Shown piece after piece: positions 8,678-17,421 of a stretch of DNA of 64,000 nt (positions are counted from its first letter, which is position 1; each line of letters opens with the position of its first letter). Where the stretch lies: assembly GCA_963719805.1 (NCBI GenBank), contig CAVRDF010000008.1:1364001-1428000 (forward strand), in the 5' to 3' direction. Both the position numbers and the translations under genes were made by a program. A model generated the notes under the pieces. That model had not been told where the DNA came from, ran no database searches, and saw only the letters and a program-made list of their open reading frames with translations. This stretch comes from JAMXLO01 sp963719805. GTDB taxonomy: Bacteria; Pseudomonadota; Alphaproteobacteria; Acetobacterales; Acetobacteraceae.

Positions 8678-9472
8678 ATGATGACGACATACGCGACATT
8701 GCAGATCACTGCGCCACAGCCCCAGACACTGCTGGTGACGCTTGCCCGCCCCGAGGTCGCCAATGCGATGGACACGCAGATGGGCCTCGATCTGCTGGAC
8801 CTGTTCCATGCCGTCGGCGGCGCGCCCAATGAACAGCGCTGCATCGTGATCACCGGCTCCGGACCGCGCGCCTTCTGCGCGGGCGGCGACCTCAAAGAGC
8901 GCAACGGCATGACCGATCAGCAGTGGCAGGATCAGCACCTGATCTTCGAGCGCGCAATCCGTTCCATCATCAACTGCCCGGTACCCATCATCGCCGCGGT
9001 GAACGGCGCCGCTTACGCCGGCGGCATGGAGATCTCGCTCTGCGCCGACTTCATCTATGCCGCCGAGCACGCCCGCTTCGCACTCACCGAAGTGACACTC
9101 GGCATCATGCCTGGCGCCGGCGGCACCCAAACACTGCCGCGCGCTGTCGGCGGTCGGCGGGCTAAGGAGATCCTGCTCACCGGCAAGCCGTTCACCGCGC
9201 AGCAGGCGTTCGAATGGGGCATGGTGAACCGCATCTGCAAAGCCGATACGTTGCTCGCCGAAGCGCTGGACACCGCCGCCACGATCGCCACCAACGCGCC
9301 GATATCGACGCGGCAGATCAAACAGTCGGTGAACCACGGGCTGAACATGGACCTCGCCAGCGGCATGATGTTCGAGATCGAGGCGTATAATCGCATGGTG
9401 CCCACCGAAGATCGCCGCGAAGGCATCCGCGCCTTCAACGAGAAGCGTAAGCCGCAATTCCAGGGACGTTGA
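8678..9472 (+). CDS. Enoyl-CoA hydratase/isomerase (crotonase family)
   Basis: 264-residue crotonase. It has the oxyanion-hole region FCAGGDLKERN, the first catalytic Glu in GGMEISLCADFIYA and the second in LTEVTLGIMPGAGGTQTLPR, both retained, so hydratase activity is expected. It hydrates a 2-enoyl-CoA in fatty-acid-like or ring-cleavage catabolism. Thirteen bases before an MmgE/PrpD gene and followed by a strong ribosome site, so the two are likely one operon. Exact acyl-CoA substrate not inferable. Confidence 0.9.
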   Translation: MMTTYATLQITAPQPQTLLVTLARPEVANAMDTQMGLDLLDLFHAVGGAPNEQRCIVITGSGPRAFCAGGDLKERNGMTDQQWQDQHLIFERAIRSIINCPVPIIAAVNGAAYAGGMEISLCADFIYAAEHARFALTEVTLGIMPGAGGTQTLPRAVGGRRAKEILLTGKPFTAQQAFEWGMVNRICKADTLLAEALDTAATIATNAPISTRQIKQSVNHGLNMDLASGMMFEIEAYNRMVPTEDRREGIRAFNEKRKPQFQGR

Positions 9473-9484
9473 GGAGGAAACGAC

Positions 9485-10852
9485 ATGAACGTCATCACCG
9501 ACATCGCGTCACAGGGCCTCACCCAAACGTTGGCTGAACGAGCCCGCACGCTGACCATCGCCGATCTGCCGGATGACGTGCGCAAGCTCGCGCGGCAATG
9601 CGTGCTGGATTACCTCGCCTGCACATTGGCCGGCTCACGCGAAGACCTGACGGCAATCCTGCTTGCCGAAATGCAGGAAGCCGGCGGCGCGCCGATCAGC
9701 ACGGTGATCGGCCATTCCGCACGCCTGCCGGTGCTGTCCGCCGCGCTGGTCAACGGCGCCGCTTCCCACGCGCTCGATTTCGACGACGTGAACCTGTCGA
9801 TGACCGGCCATCCCAGCGTCGTGCTGCTGTCAGCGTTGCTCGCATTGGCAGAGGAACGCGGCAGTTCCGGCCGCGACGTGCTCACCGCGTTTGTCGCCGG
9901 CTACGAACTGCAATGCCGCCTCGGACTGTTGCTGGCGCCCGGCCACTACAATGTGCTCGGCTTCCATGCCACCGGCACGCTCGGCAGCTTCGGCGCCGCC
10001 GCGGCCTGCGCGCATCTGCTCAAGCTGGACGCGGAGAAGTTCCAGACGGCGCTCGGCATCGCCGGCACCCAGGCAGCGGGGCTCAAATCGATGTTCGGCA
10101 CCATGTGCAAACCGCTGCATGCCGGCAAGGCAGCGTATCACGGCGCGTTTGCCGCGCGCCTGGCGCAGCGTGGCTTCACCAGCCGCGCCGACGTACTGGA
10201 ATGTCCGCAAGGCTTCGCCCGCACGCACAGCCCCGACTTCAATCGGTCCGCGGCACTGGCAGATCCGCCGGGCGGCTTCCACATCCGCAACAACCTCTTC
10301 AAGTACCATGCCGCCTGCTACATGACGCATGCGCCGATCGAGGCTGCGCGCAGGCTGCGAGAACAGCACGGCCTCCGGCCGGAGCAGATCGCCCGCATCA
10401 GGCTGCGGCTTGACGAAACCTGTGACCGCGTCTGCAACATTTCGGCGCCCCGCACTGGTCTCGAAGCGAAATTCAGCCTGCGCCTCACCACCGCGATGGC
10501 ACTTGCCGGAGTCGATACCGGCGGCCTTGCCAGCTATTCCGAGCAGACCGCTGCGGACCCGACGCTCATCGCTTTGCGCGACAAGGTGGAATTCGATTTC
10601 CTGAATGGACGCCCGAACACCATTGCCGACCTTGATATTCTACTGACCGATGGACGCAGCGTCAGCACGAGTTATGATTCGGGCGTGCCAGCCGCCGATA
10701 TCGATCAGCAAGGCGGCCGCATCGTGGAGAAATTCACCGCCCTGGCCGAACCGATCCTTGGCAACGCCACCACCGGCACACTGATCGGCAACGTCAGTCG
10801 CATTGAAGAATTGCCTGATCTGCGTGCTGTGATGCTGCTCTGCGCTGTGTGA
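9485..10852 (+). CDS. MmgE/PrpD family protein
   Basis: 455-residue member of the 2-methylcitrate dehydratase/immune-responsive-gene-1 superfamily, normal length. Conserved elements: VLDYLACTLAGSRED near residue 38, ASHALDFDDVN near residue 97, SMFGTMCKPLHAGKAA and the HAACYMTHAPIEAA region. It starts at ATG 9485 behind GAGGAGG. Many members have unassigned dehydratase or decarboxylase roles and occur in catabolic clusters with crotonases, as here. A bona fide methylcitrate cycle is not supported because prpB and prpC are absent. Confidence 0.88.
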   Translation: MNVITDIASQGLTQTLAERARTLTIADLPDDVRKLARQCVLDYLACTLAGSREDLTAILLAEMQEAGGAPISTVIGHSARLPVLSAALVNGAASHALDFDDVNLSMTGHPSVVLLSALLALAEERGSSGRDVLTAFVAGYELQCRLGLLLAPGHYNVLGFHATGTLGSFGAAAACAHLLKLDAEKFQTALGIAGTQAAGLKSMFGTMCKPLHAGKAAYHGAFAARLAQRGFTSRADVLECPQGFARTHSPDFNRSAALADPPGGFHIRNNLFKYHAACYMTHAPIEAARRLREQHGLRPEQIARIRLRLDETCDRVCNISAPRTGLEAKFSLRLTTAMALAGVDTGGLASYSEQTAADPTLIALRDKVEFDFLNGRPNTIADLDILLTDGRSVSTSYDSGVPAADIDQQGGRIVEKFTALAEPILGNATTGTLIGNVSRIEELPDLRAVMLLCAV

Positions 10853-10909
10853 AGCAACCACGCCGCGATTTGGGCGTTGTGCGGTTTCCACAACGTCTGA
10901 GGTGGGTAC

Positions 10910-11293
10910 ATGGCAAGCGTAAATGATCCCGATGACACCCGCGGCAGGCTGATCGCCGCCGATCAGGTGGAGGGAACCTCGATCTACAATCGCAAGGGCG
11001 AGAGCCTTGGCAGCGTCGAGGACGTGATGATCGACAAGGTCAGCGGCCGCATCGCTTACGCGGTCGCCGGCTTCGGCGGCTTCCTCGGTATTGGCAACCG
11101 TCACTATCCGTTGCCGTGGGACAAGCTGAAATACGACACCCACATGGGTGGTTATGTGGTCGATATCGACCGCAGCACCTTGGAAGGCGCCCCCTCCTAC
11201 AGCGACGCCGAGACCGTCGGCTGGCAGGATCCGACCTGGGGCCGCCGGGTTTACGACTACTACGGCATCACCCCCTACGCAGGCATGCCGTAA
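10910..11293 (+). CDS. PRC-barrel domain protein
   Basis: 127-residue protein with one PRC-barrel: EGTSIYNRKGESLGSVEDVMID, SGRIAYAVAGFGGFLGIGNRHYPLPWD and VDIDRSTLEGAPSY. Such small cytoplasmic proteins are common in Alphaproteobacteria and are often stress-related. The RNA- or protein-binding role of the fold is known from RimM and photosynthetic reaction-centre subunit H, but no partner is indicated here. GAGGTGGG precedes the ATG. It ends at a hairpin shared with the convergent LLM gene. Confidence 0.88.
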   Translation: MASVNDPDDTRGRLIAADQVEGTSIYNRKGESLGSVEDVMIDKVSGRIAYAVAGFGGFLGIGNRHYPLPWDKLKYDTHMGGYVVDIDRSTLEGAPSYSDAETVGWQDPTWGRRVYDYYGITPYAGMP

Positions 11294-11304
11294 TTCCTCC
11301 CTTG

Positions 11305-11332
11305 ACCCTCTCCGCCCCCGGGCGGGGAGGGT
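11305..11332. terminator. Bidirectional hairpin terminator-like element
   Basis: ACCCTCTCCGCCC pairs with GGGCGGGGAGGGT (13-base arms, one G-T type mismatch, 2-base loop). It lies between the convergent PRC-barrel and LLM genes. There is no clear T-run, so it may be a GC-rich palindromic repeat that also serves as a transcription end. Confidence 0.55.
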
Positions 11333-11354
11333 GCTGGGTGATCCATCCGTATCA

Positions 11355-12266
11355 TCATCCAAACGTCGCGAAGATCTCCTCCAACGCCTTGAGCTGTCCG
11401 CCCGATGTTGACGAGGGCACGATCACCGGCGTGCTCACCCCCGCCGCCTGCCACGCCTCCACACCCTCCCGCACCTTCGCCGCCGAACCGAACAGCGTCA
11501 CATCCGCCAGCCAGCGGTCCGTCAGGTACTTCGGCACATCGTCGCGCCGCCCTTCCTCGAGTGCACGCTCGATGGCCTGCATCTCTTCCACGTAGCCAGC
11601 TTCCTTCCAGTAGTTCCGGTAGTTGGGAAGGTATGCGTAGTGGATCAGGTTCTTGCGGCACACCGCCTTCGCCGCCTCGACATCGTCGTCGATGCACGTC
11701 GGCAGCATGTTGCCGATGAAGAAGGCGTCATCATGCCGCTTGCCCGCCGGAAGCGCCGCCAGCGACGCGGCCATGTGCGAACGGGCCGCGTTGGCGAACA
11801 CCACGCCCTGCGCGATTTCCCCCGCCAGCGCCACCATCTTCTGCCGCAACGCCGCGATGATGATCGGCGGGAATTCACCGACGCCTTCAACCGCGCGCAG
11901 CTTCTCGACAAATGCCCGCGTGTCGCCGAGCGGCTTGCCGGCCGTCACCCCCATCCGAACATGGCCGGGCGCGTGTGCCACACCGATGCCGAGACGGAAG
12001 CGGCCGCCCGACACCTCGTGCATGAATGCGGCGCTCTGCGCGAAGTCCAGCACCGTGCGGACATAAAGCGGCGCGATGGCGGTACCGAATGGGATCCGCT
12101 CGGTGGTCCAGCACATTGCTTCGCACTGGGACATGTTGCCATACATACTGGGCGTGTAGATACCGGCGTAGCCACGCCGCTCGACGTCGCGGGCGATTTC
12201 GAGGGTCAGGCGCCGGCGGCCAGGAACGGCGACAAGAGAAATGGCGGGCAGGGACATGGCATTCAC
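11355..12266 (-). CDS. LLM-class flavin-dependent oxidoreductase (third)
   Basis: 303-residue luciferase-like oxidoreductase, clearly different from the tandem pair at 1.9-3.7 kb. Family motifs: GTAIAPLYVRTVLDFAQSAA, VSGGRFRLGIGVAHAPG, FPPIIIAALRQKM and GVVFANAARSHMA. It resembles F420-dependent methylene-tetrahydromethanopterin reductase-like enzymes. Start at ATG 12266 or the internal ATG 12257. It stands alone on the minus strand; a role in the flavin catabolism of the region is possible. Confidence 0.86.
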   Translation of the reverse strand: MNAMSLPAISLVAVPGRRRLTLEIARDVERRGYAGIYTPSMYGNMSQCEAMCWTTERIPFGTAIAPLYVRTVLDFAQSAAFMHEVSGGRFRLGIGVAHAPGHVRMGVTAGKPLGDTRAFVEKLRAVEGVGEFPPIIIAALRQKMVALAGEIAQGVVFANAARSHMAASLAALPAGKRHDDAFFIGNMLPTCIDDDVEAAKAVCRKNLIHYAYLPNYRNYWKEAGYVEEMQAIERALEEGRRDDVPKYLTDRWLADVTLFGSAAKVREGVEAWQAAGVSTPVIVPSSTSGGQLKALEEIFATFG

Positions 12267-12465
12267 CTGAAAATCCTATGTCACTCTATCGGCTTGTGCC
12301 CGCTGCCGCACCCTCGGCCCACAGCTGCCGCCCGGCCAGGCCACACATGAGCGCGCCTCACAGGCAGGATGAGAACTCGTCGCTTGCCCCGAACGCCGCG
12401 AGCCCCATTATGGGTGCCGAGGCAAGCCGCAACGGCGTGCCAGGCAACCATCGGCAGGAACAACC

Positions 12466-12895
12466 ATGGCCAACTCGTATCAGGGTGCGTGCTTTTGCGG
12501 CGCCGTAGAGATCCAGGTCACCGGTGACCCGAACGCAATGGGCTATTGCCATTGCCGTTCGTGCCGTTCCTGGTCAGGCGGTCCGGTCAATGCCTTTTCG
12601 CTTTGGCCACCCGAGGCGGTGACGGTAACCAAGGGCGCCGAGAACGTTGCGACTTTTCACAAGACCGCGATGAGCCACCGCCAGGTACTGCAAGCTGTGC
12701 GGCGGTCATCTGATGACGCGCCATCCGCCGCTCAACATGATCGACGTTTACTCCGCCACTCTGCCGGACCTGAAGTTCGCGCCGCAGGTCCACGTGAATT
12801 ACGCCGAAACCGTGCTGCCCATGCGCGATGGACTACCCAAGCTGAAGGATTTCCCCGCCGAGTTCGGTGGTTCCGGCGAGACCGTCCCGGAATAA
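12466..12895 (+). pseudogene. GFA/CENP-V family zinc protein (frame-interrupted)
   Basis: Glutathione-dependent formaldehyde-activating-like fold. The first frame gives MANSYQGACFCGAVEIQV and MGYCHCRSCRSWSGGPVNAF with the zinc-ligand cysteines. An extra G near 12685 (CAGGTAC for CAGTAC) shifts the frame. The second frame continues as YCKLCGGHLMTRHPPLNM and ends GGSGETVPE. Joined length about 142 residues is normal for the family. Most family members lack formaldehyde activity and their substrate is unknown. Ribosome site AGGAACAACC is weak. Confidence 0.8.
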
Positions 12896-12993
12896 TCGGA
12901 CTCCGAGGCCAGGGGCGGCGGACCTTCCCATCCCCGACGCCGCCCCTGGCCCATCTCGCCCTGCCTCGCGGTGGCTGCTAATCCGCTGCCAGA

Positions 12994-13881
12994 ATGCGCA
13001 TCCTGTTCGTCACGTCCAATCGCCTCGGCGATGCGGTGCTGTCCACCGGCCTGCTGGACCATCTGATCCGCACGCACCCCGATGCCCGCATCACCGTCGC
13101 CTGCGGCCCGGTGGCGGAAGGCATATTCGCGCGTATGCCAAACCGCGAGCGCACCATCGTCGTCGACAAGCAGCCGTTTCGCCTGCACTGGCTGCGGCTC
13201 TGGGCATCGGCGGTCAGCACGCGCTGGGACCTTGTTGTCGATATCCGCGGCTCGACCATCGCCTGGATGGTGCCGACGCGCAGCCGCGCCGTGATGCGAC
13301 GGCGCCCCGGACACAAGATCGCGCAGCTTGCAGCCGTATTGGGCCTCGATCCGCCACCCTTGCCGGTGGCCTGGACCGCGCCCGAGGATCGTGCCCGCGC
13401 GGCTGCCCTGCTACCCCCCGGCCGGCCGATCGTCGGGCTCGGCCCAACCGCGAACTGGCAGCAAAAGGTCTGGCCCGCGGATCGGTTCGCCGCGCTGTTC
13501 CATGCGCTGAACAATGGCGCGATCCCCGCCGTGTTTGCCGGACCCGGCGACACCGAGCGCGCCATGGCAGCGCCGCTGCTCGCCTCGCTGCCCAACGCCA
13601 TTGATCTCGTGGGACGCCTCAGCCTGCCGGAGGTCGCTGCCTGTCTGGCCCGTTGCGAACTGTTTGTCGGCAATGATTCCGGCCTGATGCACCTTGCCGC
13701 CGCGGCGGGCGTCCCGACGCTTGGACTATTCGGTCCAACTCCGGCTCAGGAGTACGCCCCGGCCGGCCCCTGCGCATCCGCAGTGCTGTCAGTCAGCAAC
13801 CGGATGCTGGATCTATCGGTGGAAACCGCCGCCGCGGCAGCAAGCCGCCTGATGCGGCGTGCCACGCTGGTGCAGGCCTAA
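12994..13881 (+). CDS. Glycosyltransferase family 9 (heptosyltransferase-like)
   Basis: 295-residue GT-B enzyme of the ADP-heptose:LPS heptosyltransferase group. It begins MRILFVTSNRLGDAVLSTGLL, has GLGPTANWQQKVWPADRFA at mid-protein and the donor-site block FVGNDSGLMHLAAAAGVPTLGLFGPT. It likely adds a sugar during lipopolysaccharide core assembly at the inner face of the inner membrane. Its 3' end overlaps the convergent rsfS gene by 4 bases. Slightly short for the family (usually 310-350). Confidence 0.87.
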   Translation: MRILFVTSNRLGDAVLSTGLLDHLIRTHPDARITVACGPVAEGIFARMPNRERTIVVDKQPFRLHWLRLWASAVSTRWDLVVDIRGSTIAWMVPTRSRAVMRRRPGHKIAQLAAVLGLDPPPLPVAWTAPEDRARAAALLPPGRPIVGLGPTANWQQKVWPADRFAALFHALNNGAIPAVFAGPGDTERAMAAPLLASLPNAIDLVGRLSLPEVAACLARCELFVGNDSGLMHLAAAAGVPTLGLFGPTPAQEYAPAGPCASAVLSVSNRMLDLSVETAAAAASRLMRRATLVQA

Positions 13882-14363
13882 ACCGCCTCGTCCAGTTCCG
13901 TGCCCCACATCTTTTCCAGCGCGTAGGTCGCCCTCGCCTCCGGTTTGAACAGGTGCACGATGATGTCGCCGGCATCGATCAGCACCCAATCGGCGCCGCC
14001 GGCGCCTTCCACCTGCACCCGCTTCAGCCCCGCCTTGTGCAGCTTTTCCGACAGGTGCTCGGCCATCGCGGTGATCTGCCGATCGGCCAAGCCGGTGGCG
14101 ATCACCATGCGGTCGCAAAACGCCGCCTTGCCGGCCAAATCGAGCGTCACGACGTTTTCCGCCTTGTCGTCCTCAAGGCTCCCGACGATCAGCGTCTGCA
14201 GCTTGTCTAGCGAGGACGCCTCGGCCTTGCTGCGCCGCGCAGTGCCACGCGGGCCGGCGACAATCGTCTTCTTGCGCGGCGTGCCGGGCGTCTTGTCGGC
14301 CACTTTCAACGTCGGCTTGGCGACCTTCTTGCGCGGGGCAGCGCGATGTCGTGCAGGCGACAA
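13878..14363 (-). CDS. rsfS: Ribosome silencing factor RsfS (Iojap)
   Basis: Binds ribosomal protein uL14 and blocks subunit joining when nutrients are low. The core runs from SLDKLQTLIVGSLEDDKAENV through FCDRMVIATGLADRQITAMAEHL to ADWVLIDAGDIIVHLFKPEARATYALEKMW, all classic Iojap motifs. A Lys/Arg/Pro-rich N-terminal tail of about 50 residues precedes it. No ATG or GTG lies near the nadD stop, only a TTG at 14363 (chosen) or codons well inside the tail, so the start is uncertain. Placed directly downstream of nadD, the usual pairing. Confidence 0.87.
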   Translation of the reverse strand: MSPARHRAAPRKKVAKPTLKVADKTPGTPRKKTIVAGPRGTARRSKAEASSLDKLQTLIVGSLEDDKAENVVTLDLAGKAAFCDRMVIATGLADRQITAMAEHLSEKLHKAGLKRVQVEGAGGADWVLIDAGDIIVHLFKPEARATYALEKMWGTELDEAV

Positions 14364-14380
14364 TGGTTTCGGCGGCTTGA

Positions 14381-14953
14381 CTATGACCCTGCTCCCTGAC
14401 TGTCGCGAATGGCACTGGCCGACGCGGCGTGTTGCGGCACACTCAAAAATACCCAGGCCGGCGGGGCGTGCCCTGTCAGCATTCGCGACGTGCGCTCGGG
14501 CCGCCGCGCATGACCAAGCCGGCGCGCCGCATGACCGGACAATGCACGGTGATTGTAGCTTGGTCGTGGCGCGACAGCGAATGGAATACGGCGGACGATA
14601 TCCAGCCAACGCCGCCAACGCGGTAGCTGTTCAAGGATGTCGGCACCCATGATCCAGACGAAATGCGCGCGCGGAAAGCGATGCAGCAGCCGATGCAGGG
14701 TATCGACAGTGTAGCGGGTGCCCAGCATCGCCTCGATCGCTGTCGCGACGATATGCCGATTGTCCGCCAGCCTATTGGCCGATGCCAGCCGCTGTGCGAA
14801 CGGCGCCATTCCCTTCCCCGGCTTCAACGGATTGCCCGGCGAGACGAGCAGCCAGACCTGTTCCAGTCCAAGCCGGCGACGCGCCTGCTCGATGATATGG
14901 CGATGCCCGGCATGCGCGGGATTGAACGAACCGCCAAGCAGACCGATGCGCAT
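14381..14953 (-). CDS. nadD: Nicotinate-nucleotide adenylyltransferase
   Basis: Converts nicotinate mononucleotide and ATP to deamido-NAD, the penultimate step of NAD synthesis. About 190 residues. It carries the nucleotidyltransferase signature GGSFNPAHAGHRHI at the start, LLVSPGNPLKPG, FVWIMGADILEQLPRW, and the C-terminal ATP-site motif SASAIR. The open frame extends back into proA; MRIGLLGGSFNP at 14953 is the proper start. It lies between proA and rsfS, all minus strand. Confidence 0.93.
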   Translation of the reverse strand: MRIGLLGGSFNPAHAGHRHIIEQARRRLGLEQVWLLVSPGNPLKPGKGMAPFAQRLASANRLADNRHIVATAIEAMLGTRYTVDTLHRLLHRFPRAHFVWIMGADILEQLPRWRRWLDIVRRIPFAVAPRPSYNHRALSGHAARRLGHARRPERTSRMLTGHAPPAWVFLSVPQHAASASAIRDSQGAGS

Positions 14954-15003
14954 GCGCCGGCGATCACCAAAGCGGGGAATCGCCTCATGCCAGGTTGCAT
15001 TGT

Positions 15004-16263
15004 TCAGGGACGTACCTGTCCGGTGCCGAGGACGAGATAGCGATATGTGGTCAACTGCTCCGGACCGACCGGGCCGCGCGCATGGATGCGCCCGGTGGCA
15101 ATGCCGATTTCCGCGCCGAAGCCGAACTCGCCGCCATCGCAGAACTGCGTCGAAGCGTTCCACAGCGCCACCGCGCTATCCACGCCATTGAGGAAACACC
15201 GCGCCGCTTCTGCATCTTCCGCCACGATCGCGTCGGTATGCTCGGAACCGTGCCGCGAAATGTGGGCCAGCGCCGCATCGACGCCATCGACCACCGCAAT
15301 CGATAGGATCGCGTCCAGCCACTCGGTATCGAAGTCCGCTGCGTTCGCTGCCGGCAGTTCCGGCATGATATCACGCGCCGCGGCGTCGGCGCGGAAGTCG
15401 CACCCCAGTGCGCGAAGGTCGGCTACAAGGTGCGGCAGCAAAGCCGGCGCGATGGCGCGGTCGATCAGCAGCGTCTCGGTCGCGCCGCAGATCCCCGTGC
15501 GCCGCATCTTCGCATTCGCCACGATGCCGCGCGCCATCGCCGGATCTGCCGAGGCATGCACATAGGTATGGCAAAGCCCCTCGGCATGTGCGAGCACCGG
15601 TACGCGCGCTTCGCGCTGCACGCGCTCGACCAGCGATTTGCCGCCGCGTGGCACGATCAGATCGAGCAGTCCGCCTGCCGCCAGCATGGCCGCGACGTAA
15701 GCGCGATCCGCATTCGGCGCGATCTGCACACAGGCTTCCGGCATGCCGGCCGAGCGTAATCCCCGCACCAAAGCTGCGTTGATCGCCACGGCGCTGTGCA
15801 CGCTCTCAGAACCGCCACGCAGGATCACCGCGTTGCCTGATTTCAGGCAGATGCCGGCGGCATCCGCGCCAACATTCGGCCGGCTTTCATAGATCATGCC
15901 GATAACGCCAATCGGCGTGGCGATGCGCTGGATGCGCAACCCATTCGGCCGCGTCCAGTCGGCCAATGTACGCGCGAGCGGATCGGGCAGCCCGGCAATA
16001 TCTTCCAGACCCTTTGCCATCGCCTCGACCCGCGCCTCGTTCAGCGCCAGCCGATCGCGGAATGCAGCAGTGCCGGTGCACGCCGCCAGATCCGCCGCAT
16101 TGGCGGCGATGATCTCCGCCACGTGCGACCGCAAGGCTGCGGCCATCGCGCTCAGTGCCGCGTTGCGCTGCGCATCCGATGCACGCGCCAGCACATGCGA
16201 CGCCGCACGCGACGCCGCGGCGGCGCGTTGCAGATGCTGGGTGGCTTCAGTCTCGATATGCAT
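15004..16263 (-). CDS. proA: Glutamate-5-semialdehyde dehydrogenase
   Basis: Second enzyme of proline biosynthesis, NADPH-dependent reduction of gamma-glutamyl phosphate. 419 residues, standard length. Landmarks: IGVIGMIYESRPNVGADAAG, GNAVILRGGSESVHSAVA, the catalytic Cys in RTGICGATETLLID and the C-terminal GPVGPEQLTTYRYLVLG. It lies 42 bases after proB on the same strand, so the two consecutive pathway enzymes are co-expressed. Confidence 0.96.
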   Translation of the reverse strand: MHIETEATQHLQRAAAASRAASHVLARASDAQRNAALSAMAAALRSHVAEIIAANAADLAACTGTAAFRDRLALNEARVEAMAKGLEDIAGLPDPLARTLADWTRPNGLRIQRIATPIGVIGMIYESRPNVGADAAGICLKSGNAVILRGGSESVHSAVAINAALVRGLRSAGMPEACVQIAPNADRAYVAAMLAAGGLLDLIVPRGGKSLVERVQREARVPVLAHAEGLCHTYVHASADPAMARGIVANAKMRRTGICGATETLLIDRAIAPALLPHLVADLRALGCDFRADAAARDIMPELPAANAADFDTEWLDAILSIAVVDGVDAALAHISRHGSEHTDAIVAEDAEAARCFLNGVDSAVALWNASTQFCDGGEFGFGAEIGIATGRIHARGPVGPEQLTTYRYLVLGTGQVRP

Positions 16264-16305
16264 GGCAGTGCTTCTTCCTGGTTCAGTCTGCCGGTGCCAC
16301 GCCGC

Positions 16306-17421
16306 TCATAGCAAGACGAGATCATCGCGGTGGATGATCTCGTCACGCCCGCGCCAGCCAGGTACCGCCTCGATCTCGTCAGAGCGATGCCCGGCGATCC
16401 GCTCCGCATCACCGCTCGCGTAAGCCGACAGACCGCGTGCCAATGCCTTGCCGTCCAGGTTGCGCACCACGACAGGATCGCCCCGCTCGAACGAACCTTC
16501 GACCGCCCGCACCCCGGCAGGCAGCAACGATCGTCCCGCCGACAGGGCGCGCGCCGCGCCGGCATCAACCACCAGTGCACCCAAGGGCGCCAGCGCACCG
16601 GCGATCCATCGCTTGCGCGCGGAACGGCCTTCTGGCGTGGCGAGGAACCAGGTGCAGCGGGCGCCCTTCTCCAATGCCGTGAGCGGCCGATCGGTACGGC
16701 CGAATGCGATCGCCATGGCACAGCCGGCCTGCGTCGCGATACGCGCCGCCGCCAGCTTGGTGCGCATGCCGCCCGATGAATAGCCGGGTGGCGGCTCGCC
16801 GCCCATCGCGTCGATCTCCGGCGTGATCGCCGAGACAGTCCCGATATGTGTCGCCGATGAATCGCGCCGGGGATCGGCGGTGTACAGCCCATCGATGTCG
16901 GACAGCAGCACCAGCTGATCCGCCTGCATCATCTCGGCAACGCGCGCCGCCAGCCGGTCGTTGTCGCCGAAGCGGATTTCCGCGGTGGCCACCGTGTCGT
17001 TCTCGTTGATCACCGGGATGCAGCCGAGACTGAGCAAGGTGCTCAGTGTCGCGCGCGCATTCAGATAGCGGCGGCGATCCTCGGTGTCTTCCAGGGTCAG
17101 CAGGAGCTGCGCGGAGGTCAGGCCTTTGGCGGACAGCGCTTCGCTCCACGCCTGGGCCAGCCGGATCTGGCCAACCGCCGCCGCGGCCTGCTGTTCCTCC
17201 AGGCGAAGCCGGCGCTGGTGCAGGCCAAGCGAGCGCCGCGCCAGCGCTATGGCACCGGAGGAGACCACGATCACATCGGCGCCGCGGGCCCGCAGCGAGG
17301 CGATGTCGGCGGCAATTCCGGCCAGCCAGGCCGTGCGCGGCGCTGCCTCGTCCTGATCCACCACCAGCGCACTGCCGATCTTCACCACCAGCCGCTGCGA
17401 CGCGGCAATCGACGGGGTCAT
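16306..17421 (-). CDS. proB: Glutamate 5-kinase
   Basis: First enzyme of proline biosynthesis, phosphorylating glutamate; feedback-inhibited by proline in the family. 371 residues: amino-acid-kinase domain (VVKIGSALVVDQ, VVSSGAIALARR, PVINENDTVATAEIRFGDND, and GGMRTKLAAARIA) followed by a C-terminal PUA domain from about residue 280. Its ATG at 17421 overlaps the obgE stop by 4 bases (ATGA arrangement), indicating coupled translation. Confidence 0.96.
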   Translation of the reverse strand: MTPSIAASQRLVVKIGSALVVDQDEAAPRTAWLAGIAADIASLRARGADVIVVSSGAIALARRSLGLHQRRLRLEEQQAAAAVGQIRLAQAWSEALSAKGLTSAQLLLTLEDTEDRRRYLNARATLSTLLSLGCIPVINENDTVATAEIRFGDNDRLAARVAEMMQADQLVLLSDIDGLYTADPRRDSSATHIGTVSAITPEIDAMGGEPPPGYSSGGMRTKLAAARIATQAGCAMAIAFGRTDRPLTALEKGARCTWFLATPEGRSARKRWIAGALAPLGALVVDAGAARALSAGRSLLPAGVRAVEGSFERGDPVVVRNLDGKALARGLSAYASGDAERIAGHRSDEIEAVPGWRGRDEIIHRDDLVLL

